NCBI RefSeq assembly: GCF_036711975.1
Contig: NC_091976.1
Location: forward strand, 1,116,001 to 1,180,000
Length of the DNA: 64,000 nt
Direction of reading: 5' to 3'
DNA from: Onthophagus taurus
Taxonomy: Eukaryota > Arthropoda > Insecta > Coleoptera > Scarabaeidae
Of this stretch, positions 34,301-45,769 are shown in pieces (the stretch's first letter is position 1; each line of letters opens with the position of its first letter). A program made the position numbers and the translations under genes. Below the pieces are notes generated by a model. That model had not been told where the DNA came from. It was given only the letters and a program-made list of their open reading frames with translations, and made no database searches.

Positions 34301-35073
34301 AAAGAGGCAGCAAACACGCCCTTCATTGGACCCCAACCTGGATGTGGACTACAAAAAAGCCACCTAAAACAAATAATCAACAACTGGGAGGCTTCAAAGA
34401 TAGCCTTACGCTGGAAAGAACTTCCAGGTCACAGACAAGCGAAGAGTATGATAACTCCGTCGCAAAACAAAACCAAAGAGGTTTTATGCCTCAGCAAAGG
34501 GGATCTAAGAACGCTCTCAGGCTACCTGACCGGCCATGTGCCCCTAAAATACCACCTCTTCCACATTGGACAAGCTGAGGATCAAACTTGTCGACTATGC
34601 AACGACGAGTCAGAAACTGCTGAACATATACTGTGCAATTGCGTCGCCAGAGGCCGTCTAAGGCACAACGTCTTCGGTAAAACTCCCCTGTTACCTACCG
34701 ACATAAAGGTTCAAGACCTCAGGACAATACTAAGGTTCATTAAGGACCTACATTTGCCCTAAACCTTTGGAGGGCTAAAGTTACAATAGATCTTATAGGT
34801 CGCGGTAACGAGAGGGGCCTCTCTCCTCAGCCCGGCAGCAATAATAATAATAAATCAGGAGGGATATACAAACACATCAATGAGTGGGACCAAGGACCGG
34901 ATGTCCGAGACGTCGATGATTTCCACTGCAAAGCGACTACATAAAGCAATAAGAACACCTCCCCTTTTATAACGTCTAACCAAATTAGAACTTCGATCAG
35001 CCCTCAAGACACGGTAGCCATCTAAAAACAATTCACTAGAGGCAACCGCAGAGTTTTAACCTTTGTTGGGTAA
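31316..35073 (-). mobile_element. Jockey-like non-LTR retrotransposon, itself split
   Basis: The element lies in the mariner relic with a short GAAAATAA duplication (31308-31315, 35074-35081) and a (TTA)n 3' tail at 31316-31330. Domains in order on the minus strand are endonuclease (RRYKRGGVLIA near 34970, LIIGGFNLPD near 33340), reverse transcriptase (YTDFFKAFDAIHHDLL near 32380, LAYADDLKIF near 32120) and thumb (DLGVTFDSRLSFLPHV near 31900). Several frameshifts make it inactive. About 2.3 kb of its own sequence remains; the 5' part is missing. Confidence 0.82.
33425..34853 (+). mobile_element. Non-LTR retrotransposon with RNase H domain, nested in the LINE
   Basis: A 13-base duplication ATCAGGAGGGATA (33412-33424, 34854-34866) and an (AAT)n tail prove the insertion. 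The frame at 33758-34762 (334 residues) encodes an RNase H domain. Visible motifs are WYTDASKT (first Asp), FQAEVLAI (Glu), IFTDSRAAL (second Asp) and WVPGHSNIEGNEKADKLA (His and last Asp). It ends with the zinc-knuckle-like CRLCNDESETAEHILCNC. Upstream, 33440-33770 gives the end of the reverse transcriptase. RNase H after the RT fits I/Loa-like clades. The 5' end is truncated. Confidence 0.88.
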
Positions 35074-35224
35074 GAAAATAAAGAGGATTGAAGTCGGGCG
35101 ATCGTGGTGACCAGACGATTGGAAACGAGCTCAACCTATCATAGTAACAAACTTTTACTATTTGTAATGAGGAATAAATCCCCAAGTTTACGCGTGTAGG
35201 TAAAGAATCACCTTGTATATGAGG

Positions 35225-35905
35225 TCGAGATCACTTTTAACAATTTTTAAACTCAATGCACCAACTAAAAAACACAGAAATGCCTGCAGTCTAGAATACG
35301 GCTAATCTATATACAGGGTGGCATAGAAAAAAGTACATTGCATAGTGCTACACAATAGAGGACACTAAAATAAGAAAAAAAAGTTCCTATGAACATGGGT
35401 CCGCAAGGCCTACGGTTAAAAGATACGGGGTGTTGAATTTTAATTTTTTTTATTTATTTGCAAAAACAATGATAAATACTTCAACAATTAAATTTTATTG
35501 GTATGATGACCGATTCAATAGAGATGGAACCCTGTATGTATGTAGCGCTCTCCATCAGTAATCACAAAACCAAGATCATATTTGAATTTAGCATGATAAA
35601 AAACCCCTGTATACCACATTTTATCCATTTTTTGCGTCTCTGGCTAAAGATATTCAAAAAAAATACCCAAAAAAAAATAAAATTTAACACCCCATATCTT
35701 TTAACCGTAGGCCTTGCGAACCCATGTTCATAGGAACTTTTTTTCTTATTTTAGTGTCCTCTATCGAGTGGCACTATGCAATGTACTTTTTTCTATGTCA
35801 CCCTGTAGATTGGGAGCAATAGCCTTGCTCAATAAGAATGAAAATTACATGTACACGAATTCAATACACTAGCCATTGTGGCAGCATTAAAACATTTTAG
35901 GAGAT
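35225..35905 (+). repeat. Diverged copy of the cluster spacer
   Basis: It is similar to 25120-25330: the order ATCACT-TAACA, CTAATCTATA, then ACACTAGCCATTGTGGCAGC is kept. A MITE interrupts it at 35314-35805. This is a third copy of a spacer otherwise found once in each arm. Confidence 0.6.
35314..35805. mobile_element. 492-base foldback MITE, TA duplication
   Basis: The ends CAGGGTGGCATAGAAAAAAG are repeated inverted at the right with one change. TA lies at 35312-35313 and 35806-35807. The inverted arms are about 125 bases. The flanking spacer is continuous in the paralogue near 25212. Confidence 0.88.
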
Positions 35906-35944
35906 ATTTACTCAAATGAACTATTTCAGTACACCTCAATCCTT

Positions 35945-36235
35945 TTGTCGTTCCTGACAAATAGCACATTCTCTACCAAAATTTACGATCACATTATCTT
36001 CAAATCACCACATACAGCAGGCGTTTTCCAAGGTGGCACCCTATCGTCAATTTTTTGTAACATATACAGCCATGATATTCCCCTAGTTGTAAACGATGAT
36101 ACAGTTAAGTTTGCTGACGACACAGTTTTACTTGCAAAAGATTACGAATTGACGGCAGCCATAACCAAATTCAAAACGCATCAAAGTTACGGAACTTAGA
36201 AGTAATCGAACAAAAAGGCGCAGCAAAACAATTTA
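35945..36235 (+). pseudogene. Reverse transcriptase fragment
   Basis: The frame contains AGVFQGGTLSSIFCNIYSHDI (motif B region) and VKFADDTVLLA (FADD catalytic box), then breaks. This is the central RT core of a Jockey-type LINE with no further domains. From 36236 to 36995 no gene is seen. A TATA-like TTATAAATAG near 36397 and a hairpin (GAGTCCTCCACACGTAGAGGAGGATC near 36545) hint at an old LTR or promoter, without proof. Confidence 0.65.
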
Positions 36236-36995
36236 CTTTGCGGCAAATAAGAAAGCCTCAACATCTGGTAATAAATAACATCCTAATTTAATCAAAAAAA
36301 GAATCATCATCATTGTTATGATTTTTTAAATCCAATTCTGTATGTTTAATTGTGTCAACCTGAAATTGACTGAAATTGAAAGGCTATAAAAGACTGGCAG
36401 AACTTATAAATAGAAAGTTCACTTAAACTTGAATGCGCAATACTTATTTGTACCGCAAAGTAGTTAATTTTTAATTTTATATAAATTTATTTTGTTGTAT
36501 TTAAATTCAAGTTCTTTTTAATTTCATTTTCTCTGGCTCTTATCGAGTCCTCCACACGTAGAGGAGGATCAGTGGGAGAGGACCATCAATTAGACCAGAC
36601 GCAGTCCTGATTTCCACTAATATGCATCGAGTAGGCAGTTTCTGATTCTTGAAGAAATAAATAGTACATTTTCTACTAAAGATCAAGTAAATTTAAAAAT
36701 GATGAATACCTTTGTCCCTACGATAAATCTTGAGGTGCCGATAGACAGGAAGTGAATTAAAAGCTCGTTAGCTGTATAGTTTATACTACTGCAATCTCAA
36801 ACTAAAAGCGTTACAAGATTCGCAGCTAATAATATCAGAGTTTCTTTTAGAATAACGGATTTCAATGAACAGTCAGGATAACACATATGTAAAGCATTAA
36901 ACAAAAATATTATATAGAAAGAATCACCAATAATAATTATTCAATCGATTTTTATTTCATTTTACACCATTTCTTTAATTAATCAAGTTTATAAT

Positions 36996-37721
36996 TTATG
37001 CTTCAATAGCGTTATAAAGAACATTTTGAAGGGAATTTTGCATACCGCTGAACGATTGGTTGCAAATATTATCTTTGGAGTTTCCGGTGGCGATATCAAC
37101 GTTCGAATTACCCGAATTGGAAATGGAACAGTTGCTGAAAATAAATCAAATTAAATAAATAAAATTTGATTTTTGGAAATAACTTACGATTTGGAACAGA
37201 CTGGTGCAATTTGTTTGATCTTGCAATTCGATGCGTCACCAACCGCGAAAGTAACTGATACATTGATGGTGATGTCGACATCAACATAAGTAATAACACA
37301 AACACCAAGACCAATTTGGATCAATCCTAAGAGTTTCACCACAACTACTGCGTTTAAGTTCAAGTCGATGTTAACCGCTACTCCAATATTGATTACCGCG
37401 GTTACAACTCCACCGGAAGTTGTTTCGCTGTAAGATATTTCAGTGCCAGCGTTGACCAATACAGCAATTGTGGTACAATCAAGTTCAACGGATACTCCAA
37501 TAACAACCAATCCGAGCTAAATTAGAATCACATTTAAAACAATATACTGAAAGAAAAAAAATACTTACCAAATTGATGTTGGCTTGGATGTTAATATCTG
37601 GAAGTGAAACTGTGGCAGCTGCATTGAGACAAGCGGAAATCTTATTTTGACAAGTTTGAGTAGCTGGTTGGGTTGCCCATGATGTGGCAATTAGTCCAAG
37701 AAGTACCAAAAGATATTTCAT
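36996..37721 (-). CDS. Secreted cluster protein, copy B6
   Basis: The exons are 37721-37569, 37516-37188 and 37134-36996. Changes are YSET (Asn81 sequon lost), VINIGVAVNID for [15 protein letters not shown] and APVC, and LYNAIEA at the end. It is the inverted-arm partner of B5 but has no insertions, so it shows the ancestral structure of that copy. Confidence 0.87.
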
Positions 37722-38135
37722 TTTTTAAATGCGTTTCTAATTGATTTTGGATTAAATCGAAGTGATGCAGTTTGCGCCGTATCGATTATCTTATATACTC
37801 GATTAATTTCGAGTATCATTGCCATTTTAATTTCGTATTATAAAATTTTATTTGTTGTTTGTCAAATTAAAGCAAAAAAGTTGTCTGGGTAAACACAAAT
37901 AACATTTTCAAAGGTCTGATTCTGCTTTAACTGTTTTATTAGCGCCGTATTAAAAACGATAAAATTTCCGCATGAATTTCAAATATTTCTTTTTATCTGC
38001 AGTTTTAAATATCAATAAATATTGAGATTTTATTAATGATGTTATAAAAACAAAATTATTTTAAGGTTATCAATACCAAAACAAATTTGCGATCATATGT
38101 ATTGATAAACTTGGTGTATAAATTAACAAAATCAG
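37722..38135. promoter_or_regulatory. Promoter of B6, A side degraded
   Basis: The minus-strand TATA is at 37791-37797. The A side has the same damaged sequence as upstream of B5 (GGTGTATAAATT near 38114), so the damage preceded the inverted duplication. Confidence 0.6.
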
Positions 38136-38339
38136 CAAACAAATTGCACCAATCTGTTCCAAATTGTAAGTTTTTCTTTAAAATTTTATTTGATTTATTT
38201 GCAGCAACTATTCAATTTCCAATTCGAGTTGGAATTGGATTGGAACGTTGATGAAACCACTGGAAATTCCAAAGATGATATTTGCAACCAATCATTCAGC
38301 GGCATGCAAAACTCTCTTCAAAATGTGATTGAATCCTAA
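38136..38339 (+). pseudogene. Remnant of cluster gene, psiA6
   Basis: It has the last ~30 bases of exon 2 (to about 38165) and exon 3 (38205-38339). It carries the same breakpoint, the same GTTGGAATTGGATTG insertion and the same loss of LNNA codons as psiA5. Read through, exon 3 shifts frame after NSS. Confidence 0.85.
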
Positions 38340-41300
38340 ATCTTAAACATGACTAATGTTCAAAATGAAGTAAAGCGAAATAAATCATTCAGATAATTAC
38401 AGTAAAAATGATTTTACCTTAAACAAATAAATTTCAAATATTATTTTTTTTGGAGATTGATTTCACATTGCATTGGTATTATAGTATAAAATATATATTA
38501 TATTGATATTTAGTTATAAGAATAAATTAAAACCAGATTCTAAATATTCGCTAAAAAATGACGTTCTGAAATTTGGATACTAATTTCTGTTGCAATTGCC
38601 AACTGACCATTAGTTATTGTTCCTTTACCCAACAGTGATTGTCACGATCGGGGAACCCCCACGCAAACAACCCGAGTTTTAAGTGAAAGTTGCGTTGTTT
38701 TATCATTTCTTTAGTTCTGAGCTAAAGGCTATGTGGTTTTACCACTAACAAGACAGAAACCCTTATAATTCTACTCGCTTTAAATTAAATCTTGTAAATA
38801 ATATCTTGAAAATCTTGATTTAAATAAATCTTTAAATTAAAATCTTGTCAAAAAATCCAACATGAAATAATATGCCTGGAATTAAGTTTTTCTTAGTGGC
38901 AGTTGATCAGCTGCCATAATAGCTAGTGTTTCCAATTCGCATACTATATGTAATTTTGATTTCCTTTCTATAGTCTTCTTGTTGAGTTATTGCTATTACT
39001 CTCAATCTACATATACAGATTAGCACACGTCCGTATGCAATACTGCATTTGTGTGCAGTTCAGTTAGTGAATTTGGATTACAAACTGTTAAGAGTGATTT
39101 CAATGTTAAACAATGGATATCCCTGGGTTCTGACTGACTTGGCCCCCAAACAAAAGGAATAAATTGCCTACACATTTTTAGACTTCTCTAACATTAGTCT
39201 AGTTAAAATCTAGTTATAAGTTTTTGGTTTTTTTCATTGACAACGTCGCAAAGAGTGTGCACGTTTTGACTACATCTTTAAGGCCCACTTTTACCACGTC
39301 GTGATCAATTTATCCGATAGATGATATTGGTCCGATCTGAAAACCAAAAAAGATTCGTATGCCTGAAAAGGTTACATCGGCAGTAGAACGCTTGGTTGCG
39401 CTATCAGAAGAAACTTTAATTTCTTTTAAGAGTATGTTACGCATTTTGCCTATCAAATGGTCGGTCGACTGCAAGAATAATGCAGGAGGTGGGATATTTC
39501 ATAAAAATTATGTACGCCACACTTTTCAAAGTATCAATTAATATTTGGCAGTTACATTTAATATGGGGTTATATTGAACTTTTATACAGGTCATCCACGA
39601 CGACCGTCCATTAGAACTTTACAGGGTTCTGGCCAATACAAAAATTTGAAAATTCAGATTTAAGTATTATTAATTGCGTTCTCTTCGACTAAAATATTTT
39701 CAGATTTCTAGCTCATCCGGTTATACCGGAAGTCGCCACCTACTTTATTTTTTTAAATGGAACACCCTATATATTTTTACATATTTGGATTTGTCTGTTT
39801 TCAAGGTTTATGAATAACTTTACTTTTTGCAATTTGATTTGGCCGTTCTTGAGTTATTCGAATTTTTTTAGAAAAATCTGCTCCAGCAGACATTTGTTAA
39901 AAAAATCAGAGAACACTCGATTTTTGGGATATCAATTTAGGATTCAGAACATGCGTAACCAACATGATGGAGTACGTTTTGGTGCCGAGTATGGCTGTCT
40001 AGAACGTTTGGTCACTTTACTACGGCACGTTAACTTTTCGAAATTTGGAAATACCATAACTTCATTTTTTTAAATGGCACCCCCCATATTTTATTACTGA
40101 GTCGTCTTCGATGTCTCATTTTACATCTTTTATATCCAATATGTCCTATACCTAACATTTATAGTTTTGGAGATAATTAGGGTTTTTTAAAAAATGCACA
40201 CATATCACATCGATCTTTAACCTAGTGTGCCATGAATACCTAGTGTGACCTAGTGTATAACCATATGAACTGGCCTTTTGAAAATTTGCAGACTTCTGTG
40301 TTTGATGCCAGCTTTTTACTAAAATATTTTCAGGTTCCGGGTGCTTGCGGTTACACCGGAAAAGGTGATAATTTTCATATTTCAAATGAAACACCCTGTA
40401 TTTCATTACATTTTTGAAATTTTTGTTCAATTTTACGCCCCTGTATGTTGCAGCCGACACGTACGCGCAATTATTTGGTTACACTCTCCATAAATTATTA
40501 TCAAATTCAAATAATCCTCATTACTAAATTCCAAACGTGGCATTTCTTGAGAACAGATCATTACAAAAAGTAACCTACTCATCACACCAACAGAAATAAA
40601 CCATAGTTTTAGCAAATGTCGAACTGTTTACTCTTTCCTTACTGATCCTCTGATAATACATAACCACAACAACATTCCCAACACATTTATAAATTATAAA
40701 AAGTAACGTTGTAGTTGACATTTTTTATTGAAAAGTGTTATAAAACTCAGGGTGTTCCATTTAAAATATGAAAATTGTCACCTCTTCCGGTGTAACCACA
40801 AGTACCTGGAACCTGAAAATACTTTAGTTAAAAAGCTGGCATCAAACATCGCAAGTCTGCAAATTTTCAAACCTCCACTTCATTCGGTTATTCACTAGGT
40901 ATTTATGACACATTAGGTTAAATATCGATATTTGTGTGCATTTTCCAATAAACCCTAATTATTTCCCAAACTATAAATGTTAGGTATAGGACATATCGGA
41001 TATAAAAGATGTAAAAAGAGACACCGAAGACAACTAAGTAATAAAATATGGGGGGTGCCATTTAAAAAAATGATGTTATGGTACTTCCAAGTTTCGAAAA
41101 AGTAACGTGCCATAGTAAAGTGACCAAACGTTCTAGATAGTCATACTCGGCACCAAAACATACTCCATCATGTTGCTTAAGCATGTTCTGAATCCTAAAT
41201 TGATATCCCAAAAATCGAGTGTTCTCTGATTTTTTGAACAAATGTCTGCTGGAGCAGATTTTTCTAGAAAAATTCGAATAACTCGAGAACGGCCGAATCA

Positions 41301-42191
41301 TATTGCAAAAAGTAAAGTCATTCATTAACCCTGAAAACAGACAAAGCCAAATATGTAAAAATATACAGGGTGTTTCATTTAAAAAAATAAAGTAGGTCGC
41401 GACTTCCGGTATAACCGGAAGTGTTAGATATCTGAAAATATTTTAGTCGAAGAGAACGCAATTGATAATACTTAAATCTGAATTTTCAAATTTTTATTTT
41501 GGCCAGAACCCTGTAAAGTTCTAATGGATGGTCGTCGTGGATGACCCTGTATAGCTGAATCTCGCCTCATTGAAAAATATTTATTTTGTTTCATTTTTGT
41601 ATTATGATAGTGTTTAATAAAGGTGTTGCGGAAAATTCCGTGGAATGTGGTTTCGGGATAAGGTGGAAGAATTAAATGTTAAAATTCCAAAAGAAAACTG
41701 GTTTATTAACCACACTCTGAATAAAATGCAAAAAGTAACAATTAATTGAAAATACAAACTTAGTTATGACAAATCTGAGCACAACGACAAACAGCTTACA
41801 AAAAATATATTGTAAGTTTCCAAGAGGTCACTCGAGTCTGGTATCACAAACCAATGTGGAATACCAAATCAAAACCAGACTCGAATGACCCTCACAAATT
41901 CACATCCCCACCTCGCACGTGGTAAACAAAAACTAACTTAAAGTCAAACGATAACACAAACGGGGATATACAAAAATATTATGTTTCAAAGGTGTTTATT
42001 ATTATTATTATTATTATTGTGGGGTATTATCGGATTGCTCTATTAAGTAATGCTATAATGTATAGGATATTTTACACAAAGAAAATTAAATTGTAATACT
42101 GTGGAATTAATTTGTAATTGGTAAAGTTAAAATAATTTTGGTCATTATAGGAATACTTTATTTCATTTTAAACATTAATCAAGTATCAGAT
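38340..42191. repeat. Spacer between psiA6 and B7, inverted copy of 24062-25947
   Basis: There is no supported gene. It matches the left arm in reverse, apart from the foldback element at 39587-41549 and about 110 bases near 39240. The 60-residue frame at 39359-39541 is mirrored at 24744-24926 but has no recognisable domain. Confidence 0.7.
39587..41549. mobile_element. 1.96-kb foldback element, TA duplication
   Basis: The left end CAGGTCATCCACGACGACC and its inverse at 41531-41549 are flanked by TA (39585-39586, 41550-41551). The two halves are inverted copies along nearly the whole length, so the short frames at 39810-40073 and 41325-41062 are the same sequence read twice. The left arm (near 24693) shows the empty site. 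There is no transposase. Confidence 0.88.
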
Positions 42192-42920
42192 TTAAGCTTC
42201 AATGGCGTTATTAAGAACGTTTTGAAGAGAATTTTGCATACCGCTGAACGATTGGTTGCAAATATTATCTTTGGAGTTTCCGGTGGCGATATCAACGTTC
42301 GAATTACCCGAATTGGAAATGGAACAGTTGCTGAAAATAAATCAAATTAAATAAATAAAATTTGATTTTTGGAAAATAACTTACGATTTGGAACAGACTG
42401 GTGCAATTTGTTTGATCTTGCAATTAGATGCATCACCAACCGCGAAAGTAACTGATACATTAATGGTGATGTCGACATCAACATAAGTAATAACACAAAC
42501 ACCAAGACCAATTTGGATCAATCCTAAGAGTTTCACCACAACTACTGCGTTTAAGTTTAAGTCGATGTCAACTGCTACCCCAATGCTGATTACCGCGGTT
42601 ACAACTCCACCGGAAGTTGTTTCGTTGTAAGATATTTCAGTGCCAGCGTTGACCAATATAGCAATTGTGGTACAGTCAAGTTCAACGGATACTCCAATAA
42701 CAATCAATCCGAGCTAAATTAAAATCACATTTAAAACAATATACATTTAAAAAAAAGAAATACTTACCAAGTTGATGTTGGCTTGGATGTTAATATCTGG
42801 AAGTGAAACTGTGGCAGCTGCATTAAGACAAGCGGAAATCTTATTTTGACAGGTTTGAGTAGCTGGTTGGGTTGCCCATGATGTGGCAATTAATCCAAGA
42901 AGTACCAAAAGATATTTCAT
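42192..42920 (-). CDS. Secreted cluster protein, copy B7
   Basis: The exons are 42920-42768, 42713-42385 and 42330-42192. It shares LIVIG and TIAIL with its partner B4 and has the same exon 3 protein ([14 protein letters not shown]). It differs from B4 in exon 2 by APVC for APIC. The frame is intact. Confidence 0.87.
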
Positions 42921-43415
42921 TTTTAAAACAAGTTTCGAATTGGCTTTGAACTAAGTCGAAGTGATGCAGTTTGCGAAGTATCGATTACCTTATATACTCG
43001 ATTAATTTTGAGTATCATTGCCATTTTAATTTCATGTTATAAAATTTTATTTTTATTTGTCAAATTAAAGGATAAATTTGTCTGGGTAAACACAATCAAG
43101 ATTTTCAAAAGTCTGGTTTTAATTACATTGTTTTATTAGCGCCTTACTAAAAACGATTAAATTTGCGAGTGATTTTCAAAAATTTTTTTATCTGTAGATT
43201 TAAATGTCAATAAATATTGAGATTTTAGTAATGATGTTATAAACACAAAATTATTTTAGAGTTATCAATACTAAAGCAAATCTTTACAATCGTAAAATAA
43301 TGATAATGAGTAAGACTCATTAATAAACTTGGTATATAAACCAACGAAATTGGCAGTGTTTTCGTCAAATACAGCAGAGTCGATTTGTGACAGACGTTCT
43401 TTAACCGAGTAAAAA
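42921..43415. promoter_or_regulatory. Bidirectional promoter of pair B7/A7
   Basis: TATA boxes lie at 42990-42996 (minus, for B7) and 43333-43339 (plus, for A7). The conserved inverted repeat near 43305 and the GTAAACA block (inverse of TGTTTAC) near 43086 are present. Orientation is reversed relative to pairs 1-4. Confidence 0.68.
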
Positions 43416-44142
43416 ATGAAATACATTTTGGTACTTTTTGGTTTAATCGCCACGTCATGGGCAACTCAACCAGCTACTCAAACCTGTCAAAACAAGATTT
43501 CCGCTTGTCTCAATGCAGCTGCCACAGTTTCACTTCCAGATATTAACATCCAAGCCAACATCAATTTGGTAAGTATTTCTTTTCTTTCAGTATATCGTTT
43601 TAAATGTGATTTTAATTTAGCTCGGATTGGTTGTTATTGGAGTATCTGTTGAACTTGATTGTACCACAATTGCTGTATTGGTCAACGCTGGCACTGAAAT
43701 ATCTTACAGCGAAACTACTTCCGGTGGCGTTGTAACCGCAGTAATCAGCATTGGAGTTGCTGTTGATATTGACTTGAACTTAAACGCAGTAGTTGTCGTG
43801 AAACTCTTAGGATTGATCCAAATTGGTCTTGGAGTTTGTGTTATTACTTATGTTGATGTCGATATCACCATCAATGTAACAGTTACATTCGCGGTTGGTG
43901 ACGCATCGAATTGCAAGATCAAACAAATTGCACCAATCTGTTCCAAATCGTAAGTTTTTCTTGAAATATCAAATTTTACTTATTTAATTTGATTTATTTT
44001 CAGCAACTGTTCCATTTCTAATTCGGGTAATTCGAACGTTGATACTGCTACTGGAAATTCCAAAAATGCAATTTGCAACCAATCTTTCAGCGGTATGCAA
44101 AACTCTCTTCAAAATGTTCTTAATAATGCCATTGAAGCTTAA
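43416..44142 (+). CDS. Secreted cluster protein, copy A7
   Basis: The exons are 43416-43568, 43621-43949 and 44004-44142. It has the A-type signal peptide and YSET, as in A4, but GGVV like the majority, so A4 gained its SGAV change after the duplication or A7 was converted. In exon 3, NAIC replaces NEIC. AATAAAT follows near 44184. The copy looks functional. Confidence 0.87.
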
Positions 44143-44275
44143 ATCTTATACTTGAATAATCTTCAAAAAAATGGTGTAAAATGAAATAAATGTCTATTTA
44201 TTAATTATTATTAGTATTTTTTTATATAGTAATTTAATTTAGTATTCTACTTCTAATGAAAACCATCGTGTTATA

Positions 44276-45769
44276 ATGAATGTCTATACATTAGACCGGA
44301 AAAACAGAAAAGTTTCCGAACGTTCCGAATGTTCTGAATGTTCAAACACATTATTTGACACATCATCGTGCATATGTGAGATGATACTTCATTGCTTTTG
44401 CGAAAAAATTTTTGATAAGTGTATTTGTCCCAATCCAGTAATAGTCAACTGCACTTGCCCTAAAGAAAAAAAGGTACCTCAATTAGAAATAAGATTTCTT
44501 TACGCTCAGAGACACCTCAAGCAAGGTAAGATTGGGACGGTGGGTACAAAAGAATCGCAAAAGCTTACACTAAGGTTGCAGAGACAAATAGACTTAGCTC
44601 GTCAGCTAAATCAGACCACCCTGCCTGGACCCTCTTGTAGTAGTATTGATCCTGAACCAGAGATAACTTTTGAAGTTGATAATGATAAGTATGATTCCGA
44701 CTTTCAGTTCGCACGCTCTTTGTCGTCTCAATCAGGTTATTTAAAAACTTCACAGATGCGACTGTCACTTCCAGCAACTGCTTTGACAAGTGATCGATTT
44801 GGTGTGTCTGACAGAGCAACAGCTGCTATTACTTCTAGCGTACTCATAGACCTAGGTCTTATTACTGATAGTAATACATCTCTTACCGTTGATAGAAGCA
44901 AAATTAGAAGAGAGAAAGAAAAATGTAGATTAAAACTTACCGCATCGGAGGAGGTAATGGGGCAAATGAACGGTCCAATGTGCGTGTACTTCGATAGTAG
45001 AATGGATGACACTTTAGTCTTGGTTGAAAAAGGAGGCAAACGATACCAATGTGTAGAAAAGGAAGGACACAGTTCAGTAATTAAGGAACCAGGCTCAAAG
45101 TACCTTTGTCATTTAATACCTACCTCAAAAAGTGGATAAGACACACCAATCTGCATTTTAGACCATTTTGAAGAAAATGAAATAAATACATCTAACGTTG
45201 TAGTGATTGGGTCTGATGGCACTTTGACAAACACTGGTTGGAAAAATGGAGCAATCAAATATATAGAAAAGCGTTTACAATGGGCTATTTGTCTCCTCCA
45301 TTTCATTGAATTACCTTTGAGGCATCTTGTCCAAGCACTTGATGGTAAAACCACAGGGCCTCAGTCTTTTAGTCGTCCCCTCGGCAAACAGTTAGCTGAT
45401 GCGAGACTTTGCGCGTCGTTGCTTTTCGGAAAATTGAGTGCTCTCTTCTACAAATAGTTGACAAATGAATATTATGAATTAATAAATTGGTCTCAAACAA
45501 CACTTACCTGCCCCCCACTTTTGGCAAGCCTTTCTTCTAACAACATTTCACAATTAATATCTAGTAAGGAAAAACTAACACCAAACATAAATTTGGAAGA
45601 CATTCGATGCCACACTCAAGCTGTGGAGCGCTGCATTAAACTAGTTACACACGCCGCCTCAAAAGTGTATGGACACGAGAGACGTGATGGATTCATAAGA
45701 GCAACCCTCATCTCTCGTGCTTCTATGCCTAAATTTGACACTAAAGCAGAGATTGCGATTCCTGATTAA
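44276..45769 (+). pseudogene. Putative transposase-like gene, broken into three frames
   Basis: The frame 44276-45139 (287 residues) starts with a very Cys-rich region (CSECS, CICEM, CFCEK, CICPNP, CTCPKEK) that may bind zinc. It continues in other frames: IGSDGTLTNTGWKNGAIKYI (about 45206), LDGKTTGPQSFSRPLGK, then AVERCIKLVTHAASKVYG and RDGFIRATLISRASMP (45458-45769). From memory, the DGT..NTGWK and VERC.KLV..AS motifs are typical of the same uncharacterised multi-copy class as the pieces at 17.7-19.4 kb. Stops at 45137 and 45455 break it. Terminal repeats were not found. Confidence 0.5.

Larger units (their letters stand above)
31225..35215 (-). mobile_element. Tc1/mariner relic split by a LINE
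   Basis: The ends are related inverted repeats: CAGGTGATTCTCAACCTATA at 31225, and the inverse of CAAGGTGATTCTTTACCTAC near 35190-35211. Transposase pieces on the minus strand are IVWSPRSPDFNPLYF (about 35130-35075) and VWGPFKSIVYAIK (about 31308-31260). They join across the LINE insertion. A related C-terminal piece is at 50519-50770. Confidence 0.65.
36996..44142. repeat. Right arm of the cluster-scale inverted repeat
   Basis: The order is B6, psiA6, spacer, B7, A7, the mirror image of 22113-31240. Its own insertion is the foldback element at 39587-41549. Sequence between psiA6 and that element carries about 110 extra bases (near 39240-39350) relative to the left arm, so the left arm has a small deletion there. 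Confidence 0.85.

Noticed and set aside
44565-45039. Minus-strand frames opposite the transposase-like gene
   Set aside because: They lack any domain and lie opposite a frame with recognisable motifs.
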